Source: Malania oleifera
Lineage: Eukaryota > Streptophyta > Magnoliopsida > Santalales > Ximeniaceae
Length of the DNA stretch: 64,000 nt
NCBI RefSeq assembly: GCF_029873635.1
Contig: NC_080417.1
Span: 26,298,182 to 26,362,181, forward strand
Direction: 5' to 3'
Shown: one piece after another, positions 45,736-56,874 of the stretch
Position numbering within the stretch: position 1 is the stretch's first letter
Layout of the letters: every line of letters begins with the position of its first letter
Notes under the pieces: model-generated
Database searches by the model: none
Told to the model about the DNA's origin: nothing
The model's input: the letters and a program-made list of their open reading frames with translations, nothing else
Program-made: the position numbers and the translations under genes

Positions 45736-46654
45736 TACCATCACAAAGTAAATTAATTGGTGAGAAATACGCTATGACGTTAGTATATTTTAGAGAAGAT
45801 GTATAAGAGCTTCAAAACCTAAAATAGATTTTCTTTTATTAAATACATTAAAAGGATTGAAAATAGAATTATAATATAGTGGTTTCACACTTTATTTATT
45901 TATTTATTTTAACAAAATCTCAATTTTAAGATAGCTCTCATTTATGAAGGAGGAATACCATGATTACAAGTAGGACACATGTAATTTACAAATAAATTAT
46001 AAAAATTATCCCAGACATCAAAACCAAAAATAAAAAAATTAGTACCATAATCCAACTAAAATAATCTAACACATGCCTATATATAATCAAAATCAAACAA
46101 AAACAAACATAAACAAATTACCAGTAAGATAATGTCAATTACTTGCAAGCATAAACGAGAGGAAAATTAGAGAAAAACCAAATGATATCAATTAAAAAAT
46201 AAAGTTTGAAACACTCATCTTATCCATGCCAAAGAAACCTTTCATTTTACTCGCGGGCGAACGTATAAAAAATATCTAAAATACAAATGAAGTCTATGAA
46301 AAATTTGGAACCCTTAGGGGCGTTGTGCAAGCCTCCAGTTACTTACAGACTTTTTAGGGAATAACTATTAGGAGGCACAACTTATAAAACTTTGAGATAA
46401 TTTAGAGAGGAACCCAACTCAACCCAACCCAACCCAACCCAACTCAACTCAGCGTGCCCAGCAAAAACAAAGAAACTTTTAATTTAATTGGGGTCTCTTT
46501 CTGGGAACTGATTCTGCAATCGAGGTAATGTGTTTTGGAGCAAGACAAAGAAACCATTCTGGAGACGTCAAGAACCTCGAATTTAATTTCGCATTAAATT
46601 GGGTTGCCAACAAACAGTTTCTTAAATAGACCCACTTGTCCTGTCCCATAAGAC

Positions 46655-46655
<1 letters not shown>

Positions 46656-46698
<43 letters not shown>
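46656..46698. repeat. (CT)n microsatellite
   Basis: About 21 uninterrupted CT units. Confidence 0.95.
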
Positions 46699-46700
<2 letters not shown>

Positions 46701-46996
46701 ATATCCATAGCCACAAATTAACATTGGAATCCATCCATCCACATATGATGTATGCTGTAGCGTGAGAATTCTATTACTCCTAGGAATTGGACATGGGCGA
46801 TGGGTCAATGCTACACACAGCGTCTGTAGTTTTCAACACTCTCAATAAGAGTCTATTACAGGGTTAAAAATAAAATGGTGATGGATGTTCCTATTTGCCC
46901 CTGCACTACAGACACAGCTGAAGAATTTAAGAACCTAACCCGTAAGACCCAAAAAAGGACGTCCACCCAATATATTAAATATTTATATATTATATG

Positions 46997-47044
<48 letters not shown>

Positions 47045-47620
47045 ATTATTTATTTATTTACCTAGCTGGTGGATTCAGCTCCTGACTAACGGAAAATTTA
47101 TTATACTTTAATCACGATCATATATATATGCAGTAGAATGTGACATTTCCAGCAGTAACCTACACGTGGAAAGTGAACTAAGAGGAAGAGGAATTGAAAG
47201 ATAAATGCAGCAGCTACGCATGTGTGTTATGAAGTGGATGGGTGGGAGTGTGTTTTTATGGAGTTTCTGAGAGAAGAAGCAATAGATTAGGTCATGGGTA
47301 ATTGTTGCTTCGCATGCATATTTTTATATTTACATGTTTATCGATTAGATTTTTTGGGTTCTAAGAAACAAACAGCTTGACATGCGATATATCCATCAGT
47401 AAAAGTGTAAAACTAAACCTACCAGCTGTGCCATCATAAGCACCCACACCCAAAAAAGAAAAAAAAAAAAAGAAAGAAAAGAAAAAAAGAAGAGAGAGAG
47501 AGAGAGAGAGAGGCTACCGACAAGCAAGAGCAACCAACCAAGCTGCAAGTAGCCGTTCTTTTCTTCTTCAGCTTTTTAGCCAATCCACGAATTATCATTC
47601 TTATGTAGATTTGCATACTA

Positions 47621-47654
<34 letters not shown>

Positions 47655-48120
47655 GAATAATACTTAGTTTAAAGAATTCATTAATTACTTTTAAAAAAAA
47701 TTGTACCAAGATATTTGTCATTTTTTAAAAGGAATAGGACACTCCGAAATGAATTTCTTCTATACATTATATTTAATTCCTTATTTGATGACAAGGAGAG
47801 ACATGAAAATTTTCTCTCTCTCTCTCCACAGACAAACACATTGAAATCAATGCCGTGTTCAAATATTGAGAATGCAAATCATCAAGTTTAAATATTATTT
47901 TAGACTTTGTCCTTATGCTTGCCTACGTGAAGGGTGTTCACATGTGCTAGCTAGCCGCCCTCCCCAATATGTGAAGTGTGACTAATGAAGATACCTTGAT
48001 AGTGCAGGTCAATCAAAATTAATAAATATTTACATCAATATGAAGATGAAGGTGTTAATGATGACAATGATGATGACGTTAATAAGACAAATTAGAGAAA
48101 ATGTACTCGAACCAATTAAT

Positions 48121-48123
<3 letters not shown>

Positions 48124-48180
<57 letters not shown>
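48124..48180. repeat. (TA)n microsatellite
   Basis: About 28 uninterrupted TA units, the longest simple repeat of the window. Confidence 0.95.
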
Positions 48181-48183
<3 letters not shown>

Positions 48184-48949
48184 TATCTTGGATGATAGCT
48201 TATGATTTAATATAACATATAATCCTTGTATATGGCAATGAGGGTGTTGATCATTTGTCATGCTTGTGTTTTGGTCTAGTAGGTATATGTTTTGTGAATA
48301 ATTCGATATATTTATTTATGCCTATATATACAATGCTAGCGTGCCTAGAGTTTTAAAGTTGTTTAGCACATTTTCATTTGTGTCTATATATGCCAAATTA
48401 TTAGTTGAGTCAAGATCTACTCTATATTTTGTTCACACTTTTGTGCTTCTTAGAATAAATCAAGTCAACTAGTTTGATCAAAATGCTTAACCAAGTTTCA
48501 TGATTGTAAACTCTTTTAAGTTTGTAAATTGTACAACTATTTCCTTCAAATCGTATATTAATCTGAGATTGAGACTAAGATGTTCATCACTATCGATATC
48601 TTCTTCGTTCAAGCACATGATGTCTGTGTTGTGTGTAACACCATAAGTGTGTCACAAGTTTAACCTTACCCAAGTGGGAGATGAATTTGCTCTACGATCA
48701 ACACTGTGCAACTCTCCATGGGGTAACACATCTCTGTGCTAGGAGTCCAACGTGATTCCCGTGCTTATAACCATTAGGAAATATAGTAATATTTGTTAGT
48801 TTGATATCATTTGAAATGTCCTAGTCCATAGCCTAAGAGCTTTTGGGATGACTAACTAGACCAAAATGCTTAATCAAATTATTTTCTCATCCCCTTTACA
48901 ATCAATGTGATATTAAAATGGGGTATTAAAACATCCTATATGTAGTCCG

Positions 48950-49256
48950 CTAATATCACAACCATCACTAATAGTCCACTATTAGTGACGAAAATTTTCG
49001 TCATTAATACCAAAAAATCTTTGCTAATATTTTCCCATAATAGTTTAAGTGGAAAATCTACTTCTAGTGACGAAAGTATTAATGACGATTTCATTTTTGT
49101 TACTAAAATTGCATTATTAGTGACGATTAATATTTTCGTCACCAACATGTCGACTATTAGTGATGAATTTTATTTTTCGTCATTAATGACTCAGTATTAG
49201 TAACTATTTTAGCTTCATCACTAATAATTTCGTTACTAAAAAGCTCTTTTTTTTGT
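48950..49256. mobile_element. CACTA (En/Spm)-type subterminal repeat fragment
   Basis: TTAGTGACGAAAATTTTCGT, ATTAGTGACGATTAAT, TTTTCGTCACCAAC and TTAGTGATGAATTT recur in both orientations. The block ends CTTTTTTTTTTGTAGTAAC-like at about 49250, close to the CACTA end TTTTTTGTAGTG. Arrays of TTAGTGACGAAA are typical of CACTA subterminal regions in plants. The opposite terminus is not clear and there is no transposase, so this is a fragment or a small non-autonomous copy. Confidence 0.6.
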
Positions 49257-50532
49257 AGTAACAATTAAATAAACAACATTCTCATAATGGCATATCATGA
49301 AACTACATTACAAATCCTATCACACTAGAGTTGGACTAAGTTCTGCTCTGCTCCATTTTGCAGTTCCCTAACAGGGACATCTGCCACATATCTAACTCCC
49401 TTGCGGCTAACAACCAGAAAAATACCACTTAACTAGTTGCTCTAATACCATGTGGAGCTTTGAGCCAAGCTACAAATCCTAGAACCTTTGTGCCAGTTAT
49501 GTAACAAAAAAATGCTTTAATTAAACTGTTACAAAAACTCATAAGTCACATTCCCTTCAAAATCAATATGAAACTTGGGACTAGATATCACAATATACCC
49601 TCTACAATCATTGTGGGTTGGGAACTGGGGATTGATGGATCACAAATTTATAATTACATTAGTGAGAGTATGTATATCATGCATTTAATTATTCATTAGC
49701 CAACTTATATATATATTTTGATGAATGCCAAAATCTTGGTAGATATATAAGCATTTTCTATGTGTTTGCTCACCCTTCCCTTTAGTCTCTTGCAATATCC
49801 TCCATCATATTAAGGACAAATGTCTACGCAAGAATTAATGTTTGAAGCCCAATTTGAAATTAACAATCACAAATTTGATATGGAAATAATTTTGATTCCT
49901 ACAGGCTACAACATATGCAACAAAAGTCTTAGTTTTGACTTTTGTTTTATAACTTGTTGATGGTATGATTGTTTTCTATTTTTTGAGTGATTTATTTTTT
50001 TCCTATTGAGAAGTGAAACGAATCATTGATATTTAATGAGATGTTATATTGCCACTTAGGGCTTCACTTTATTTTATTTTTTCTAAAGAATTTTGAGTTA
50101 TATATGTAGAAGGGTTTGGGGATTTTAGGCTATTTTTGGAGTATTAATAGCCTTATAAGGCTATTGGCCATATGCAATTTATTCTTTTGTAATATACTTC
50201 AAATTTTCTTTTATCTATCTTCTTATCCAACATCGTGAGAGACAAACACAACCAATAGATTAATAATGATTAATAATTAAGATTGATGAGATAGCAATTA
50301 ATGCAAAAGTAGCTATTTGAAAAGTAATAATTATGCTTCTAATCTTATAAACTACCAACAAATGAACTATACAATTTGATCCCTCTATCAAAAAATTGTA
50401 ACGAAATGCATCATAAGTTTTGAGGAAACTCTAAAATTGATTTAGAAATACAATTAGTAAACTCAAAATTAATACCTAACTTTTACTTTCCATTCCTATC
50501 TAGCGTGTGTGTGTGTGTATGTGTATATATAT
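49257..50532. other. Intergenic DNA with an isolated primer-site-like motif
   Basis: AT-rich. At 49439-49450 GCTCTAATACCA, read on the minus strand as TGGTATTAGAGC, matches a tRNA-Met primer site and is followed at 49451 by TGTGGAGC, which could be a minus-strand LTR edge. No second LTR or internal region is evident. Otherwise nothing recognisable. Confidence 0.35.
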
Positions 50533-51022
50533 AACTTATTGGTTTATTGGAGGGAATAGACTTTTCGATAAATCATTGGTATAGAGAAGGGAACAAAATG
50601 GTAGATGTTTCGACTCGACAAAGTGTTATGGGGAGAAATAGTTTGTTTACAAATAGTAGTCAACTTCTTAGAATTATCAATGGTTTGTATAAACTGGAAA
50701 AGATGTGTACGACTTATATGATGTATGTTTAATTGATTTCCTATTGGTATTGGTTTATACTTATATGAGGTTTTTTTTTTTTTTCTTTTATTTGTTTTGT
50801 TGCGTGGGGTGTTTTATTGGTTTGTAGGTCCTTGTTTTGTTTTGTTTGGTCTTGTAGCCCTATTTTCGTTGGATGTTGGTGTTGTTTTTGGGAGGACTTT
50901 AAAGTTTTTTTTTTTTTTTTTTCTATTGTAATCTCCCATTGCATGTCTTGTAATCACGGTATTTTTTCGCCAAAAGTGAGGGTATATTAATAAATAAATG
51001 GAGGTGCGGTCCTTCTTAAAAA
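50533..51022 (+). mobile_element. 5'-truncated LINE tail, same family as the 7.3-13.5 kb LINE
   Basis: The 5' part encodes an RNase H-like end with INHWYREGNKMVD (about 50565-50605). The 3' UTR shares CTTGTAATCACGGTATT, GTATATTAATAAATAA and GGAGGTGCGGTCC with the larger LINE (13390-13456) and ends in a poly-A tail (about 51019-51030). The element is about 490 bp long, the rest having been lost at insertion, as is common for LINEs. It sits between TA-rich stretches, so a TSD cannot be judged. Confidence 0.85.
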
Positions 51023-52627
51023 AAAAAAAGAATATATATATATATATATATATATAAAAGTATTATATTTGGTTCATAAAATGGAATACGATATGATAAG
51101 AATAAAATTTGCATATAAATGTATTAGTTTAGAAAAATGAATGTGATGCCATTCTAAGGTAATCACGACAAAGAAGTTTGTTTTTTTTATTTTTTATTTT
51201 TTCAATGATGCTGAAATATAGTATAAGGATAAATATTTTTCATAGAAAAATTTGGTAGTGCATATTTATAGTATATTCAATATCAGTTGGAAAAGACTTT
51301 TTTGTGGTCATTACTATAGAATAATACCTTTTTTTTTTGGTTGTAGGAATAGAATAAGAATATAATAAAATTGTATATGAACATAATAATTTAGAAAATG
51401 ACAATTTTAGAGGGATATAAAAGTAAGATAATCTAATATTAAAAATTATATTATTCCATTTAATATGAAGTAAGATAAATTTAACAACAATAGCACCAAA
51501 CCAAACCTTAAGTCTTACTACGCGTGGTTTGTTAAATGAATATTTTTTTTTTGTTTTTTACTTATTTAGATGATCACGGACAATCCTCTAATAGTTATTA
51601 TATTTAGGTACATTTTTTATTATATTCTTATTCTATTAGGGGAATAGAGATTTCATGTACTAGACGGTGCCGAAGTTCAATGAAAATTTCTCAGTTGACT
51701 AAAAAAAGGATCAACATGATGTAATTTGTTCATAAAATCACTAATGGTAAAAATGTAATTGGTATTATACACATTTGAGTCTATAGTTTAAAAAAATTGA
51801 TAAGGAATAAGAAAAAATTAGTACGTAGTTACATGATAAAATTATAGACAGTCATTCTTTGTATATTTCATATTTGTCATTTATTTTTTTAATAATAACA
51901 ATTTTTTGATAATTTATCATATCTTACTTAATGTACTTTAATCTTAAATTGCACACTAAAGATGATATCTTTAATTTCAACAATGCACTTTAAGCATTTT
52001 TTTTTTTTTCTAAATAAGAGTAATCCTTTCTTGCCTCCAGCTAACTAGTTGATATTTAAAATAATAATTTGTCAAAAGTGAACAATGAAGATGAATGACT
52101 AATTAGACACCATCAAAATTAACTTATGTTATGTAATCGTATATCGCTCAACAATTATCATGTTCTATTTACTAAAATATTCAATCATAATAACAAGCAA
52201 GCTAACTAGCCAGCTAAGATCAAGAGGGGAAAAAAAAAAGTCATTCTAAACTTTTTATTATAGAACAATATAAATAAAAAAGAAATTATATATCATGCTT
52301 TAATCACCCACTAATATTAATTTCATATAACTCTCTCCGTCTCCCCCATTCTCTCAATAAGTTATCCATATGTTATTTTAAATTAAAAAAAGTACAAAAC
52401 CTTAAATACATACATATAAATAAAAGCTAGCTAGCTGTTGGTGCAAAACAACCTACTATACAATTACAATAAACCTCAAACTTCTTCTAGCTAACGTACG
52501 TAATGCTACGTTTCTAGGGTTTGTATTTCCTTAATAGAATGGAATCAAAAAGGGTCACGGAATTTTTTAAAGATTTTTTTAAATAATCTTTTTCGGACGT
52601 CTATGGGCAGGTACTCACTTAAATTAA
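51023..52627. other. AT-rich intergenic DNA and 3' flank of the BELL gene
   Basis: Starts with a (TA)n run (about 51034-51055). No gene is recognised. The last few hundred bases are the 3' flank of the minus-strand BELL gene; a canonical AATAAA on the minus strand lies at 52254-52259, about 370 bp past the stop, and could mark polyadenylation. Confidence 0.5.
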
Positions 52628-54590
52628 TTAACAGCCTCCAAAGTCCCTGACCGAGAAAGGACTGTTCTCCGGGATGTTTCCGGCATGACGTAGCCCTAGG
52701 GTGAGCGACACGTCACCTGCAGTGGTCCCAAACCTGATGAGCGTTGGCCCCACGTCAGCACCGCCAGAGACAGCAGCAGTGGTCCCGTAGTTAGCAGCGG
52801 GAGCAAGCATGCTGCCACGTCGACACGTGTCGTCCACGCCCATTCTGTGGTGCTGGTTGTGCAGGTCTGAGTCGTGAGTGATGCCCGGAAAGCATTGGGA
52901 TCCGGGAGGCGATGCCTCGTGGAGCGCGGCGGCGGCGGAGGCGGAGTTGGCGGCTGCCGCCGAGAGGGGGAGTGGAGGGGCGGTGGGCAGAATGGGGCTG
53001 GCCATAGCGATATTGGCAGCGGCTTGGTGCCTGGCTTGGTTTTCCGAGAAGCACTGTACATGTCTATTGATTGCGATGAGCGTTGGGTCGCTTTCGGGCG
53101 CATTGATTTCGGATCTTTTGCCTGTGGTTGTCGCGGTGGTGGTGGTGGTCGGGGTTGACGCTGGTGCGTTTCGCGTTGGAGTTTGTGCGTTTTGGGTCCC
53201 CTCCCTCTCCTCCGTTACCTCTTCTTCTTTGGCCTCTTGCTGGTACATTTCTTCCACCATGGGTTTCCACAGCCGGACCCTGGCATTAATGAACCAGTTT
53301 GAAACCTGAAAAATTATCCCCAGCACCCCCAGAAAAATAAATAAATAAATAAATAAAACCGCAGAATTGAAACAACGTTAGATTTGGTATTTAATAATTA
53401 ACATTAAAAGAAATGCGACAACGACGGACTGGTGAAATTATTTTACTGGGTTGCAACAACGGGTATGCATGTTTTTTGGTTTGGATATGCACACACACTG
53501 GGGGGGTTGCCAATTAACTAGTGCGGGCAGGGGCAGGGGCAGGGATCCAATATACTGACCCATTAATTTAAGGAGGTAGACCCATTTAGGGATGAACAGA
53601 CGATCCTGCCCTCGGTAAACATTCAAATTATAACGTCAGAGGAGGATAGCCAGTGGGGCTGTGATAATTTAATGGGGTGGTGCTGGAGCTCCATTTATGA
53701 GGCCATGCATGCAGATTGGTCTCTCAACCCATTTTTGTTTTCGTCTTAATACTCATTAATCATAATCATTATATATGTATATATGTATGCATGTATGTTT
53801 GTATGTATATATATATATATATATATATGCAGAGGGATATATTCTTGTTTCTCTTTGCCCCAATTAGGTAGCAGCAGAGATGAGTTTTGAGGCTGGGGCC
53901 TTGGCCGCCTAGGCTGTGAAAGGAAAATATATAATACAGAAGTCAAACTAATAATAACAATTGTAATAATAATACAAATAAAATAGTATTAGTTTCAATC
54001 TAATAATTAAATTATAAAAATAATTCTTTTATTATTTTTTTTATCTTGGAAAAAAGAAAATAAGATGGTTTTCTAATTATTATCGTTTTCATCCAGAAAA
54101 CAAGAGATACTGCTACGTGCTTGCTAACCATACCGAAGTAGGTACCTAGTCAATAGATTGATGAAGCTGGAAGCATGAATGCGTAATGACATTGCTCGCA
54201 CAGTGAAAAACAGATGAGGAGAAGAAAAAAAATCGAAGATTAAAAGGCGGAGAAAAGCAAAAGTATGAATTAAGTATAGACAGCAGTTCCTAGCCATATA
54301 GCACCGAAATTCTACATTCACTGTTCTTTTTTTTTATTTTTTATTTTAATTATCGTGAAAACTCTAGCCATCGACCAGCCACTCTTTGGACCCCTGATGT
54401 GGCACCAACCTCACGAGTTGGTGGCCTTCCCCCTGATTTGCCGGCCAGGTTAATCAGATGCGATCATGGGTTCAAATCAATCGGTCGGACATTTTGATCA
54501 ATCCAGCCATTGGACACATGCGGTGGATACACCGTGAATAATCACGCTTTCATGCCACCAATGTATCAACCGCTCGAACCTCTTCTTCTT

Positions 54591-54664
<74 letters not shown>

Positions 54665-55350
54665 CTATCTGATCTGTAAATTATATATTCAGTGTATATT
54701 TCATAATCCATATGCCGATAGAGAACTATTAACATGTACACCATTAAAAAAACAAAGAGAATAAAAATAAATAAAAATGAAAATGGGAGGAAAACATATG
54801 CTCACTAACAGAAGAACTAAAATGATAAAAACAAGCCGGAAAAAAAAAAGAAACATGCAAGTTCAGCTACAGCTACTGAAGGCCACTTCAGAGGGTTCCT
54901 TTTTATGTTCTTCAGAGTTTTTTTTTTTTTTTTTGAAGAAAATGAAAGCAGCTAGCTCAGCACCAGAAATTTAAAAAGATGAATGTACGGCAACTTTTTT
55001 ATATACAACATTTTTTTACATGCCGTGTTTTTACTGTAATTAATATGTGCAGAGAGAGGGACGGAGAGAGGGACAGAGGAGTAACCTGATTTCTTGATAA
55101 ACCAGTCTGTCGAGCCAACAGATGCTTATCTGCATCGCTTGGGTACCTGAGAAAGAGACCAGAAAATGACATCAGAGTCCTTCCCCCCTACACCCTCAGA
55201 AAACAGACTCCCTCCACTTTATGTACCCCTTAGCTACTCCTCTTCTTCGATCTACGCACCAAATAAAACCTAGCTAGCTAGCTTTTTTCTTTTTCAATTC
55301 CCCTGCAGGCCTGTCTCTGCCTGCATGGGCGTGAGAATCTGTGTGTGTAT

Positions 55351-55381
<31 letters not shown>

Positions 55382-56069
55382 GTGCCAGCGGCAGCTGCTG
55401 CAAAAGTGAACAGATCGCTATCGCTCACTGATCTCTCTCTCTCTCATATTGTAAAATTCATTGTCTATGACATATAGTAAAATTATTATGTTAAGTAGAA
55501 TAATGATGTTTTTGAAATCCCATAACTAAATTCAGGGTTACGTCAGGGAGTAACTAATAATCTAAGGGCATAGAAAAGGCAGCTAAATTATATATAGCCA
55601 GCAGTAAAGAGCAATTGAAGAAGCTTTTCTCAGCTTTTAGCTGACAAGACAACATCCGAGGACGACACTGCCAATTACACTGTATTCCTTTCAACTCTCT
55701 CTTTCACTTACTCTCTTTTTAGCTATTATATTAATCACAAAGGTATACCATAATTAGAAGAATAATTGACCCATTATTAATTTCTTAAAATAAACAGTGT
55801 TTCTCAAGAAAATATTCAGTATAGAGTGTGTCAATTAGCATGCATATTCATGGTATGCAAGAATAGTGCAGTGTTCTCATATGTTTAGTGCGTTAGACCA
55901 TAGATAACTTTAATGCCCAGTCTTAACACATAATGGCACCGCATGAATAACAGTTCATTAATCAGCAAGTTAACAGGTACATAAGCGTGTACTTAATATT
56001 TTTTTTTGAGTATCCTCAGCTGGTCAACTATAATCAAAATTTAAAAAGCACAATCATATCCATAATTTC

Positions 56070-56116
<47 letters not shown>

Positions 56117-56839
56117 CTTAATCTTAATCTTATTATTGTTTCTGTTTGAAGAATTCTTAACTAGCTAGCTAGGGAATGAATGAATTGAAAAGGGTAAGTA
56201 ATTAATTAAACGAATACTAACTATGAATGAAAAATGAAGATGAGCATTACTGATAAAAAAAAAAAAATGAAGATGAGCATGACGATGATTACGTACGGAT
56301 GAAGGAAATGTTCAAAAAGCCAGGCTCTCAAAATGTTGACAGAGCGTTCAGGCAAGCCCCGTTGGGGTCTCCAGGCTTCTTGTTCCATCATGCCCATCTG
56401 GTGGAATGCTCGTTGCTGCCTGAGGCTTTGCTCCAGCATCCTCAGCCTCGGCGTTTCCCCTTTGGTGAGCCCTCCGCCGCTGCCCCCACCCTCCTTGTCC
56501 CCCAGCATCTCGCAGCTGTGCTTCAGTTGCGCTCCTATCGCGTCCTTAAGACACCGGAAGTGCCTTGACATCGCCTTCTGCGCCAGCGCCGTGTAAGGCA
56601 CCGCCGCCCCATACCCCATCACCACATCAAATGAGTTCACCACCATCTGCATTTGCTCACAGTAGTGGTTGTATCTTCTATCCACCTGCGCCCAATTCAT
56701 TCATTCATATCATATCCCACGCCACGCTACCCATTAATTACTATATCAGTTAATTAATCAACTGGATAAATAATAATTGGAAAAATTAAGCAATTAAAAT
56801 CTTAATTTTCAAGCGCGCGCGCGCACACACACATGTATG

Positions 56840-56874
<35 letters not shown>

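Larger units (their letters stand above)
44678..48949. other. Intergenic DNA with many microsatellites
   Basis: No gene recognised. Simple repeats: (TA)n 45436-45471, CAACC repeats 46414-46445, (CT)n 46656-46698, (CA)n/(TA)n 46997-47038, (GA)n 47490-47512, (TA)n about 47620-47654 and 48124-48180. A G-run lies near 45131. A dispersed repeat is annotated at 45475-45735. Open frames across these repeats are artefacts. Confidence 0.6.
53306..55085 (-). other. BELL-gene intron 3 (1780 bp)
   Basis: GTTACTCC donor and TTTTTCAG acceptor on the minus strand. It contains (AAAT)n near 53335-53357, (TA)n near 53806-53828, a SINE-like repeat and a long (TTC)n(TTA)n tract. No coding content. Confidence 0.85.

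Noticed and set aside
46412-46445. CAACC repeats resembling telomeric DNA
   Set aside because: The unit is 5 bp, not the plant CCCTAAA heptamer; treated as a simple repeat.
52874-53309. Plus-strand open frames opposite BELL exon 4
   Set aside because: Antisense shadows of GC-rich coding sequence; no independent domain or splice logic.
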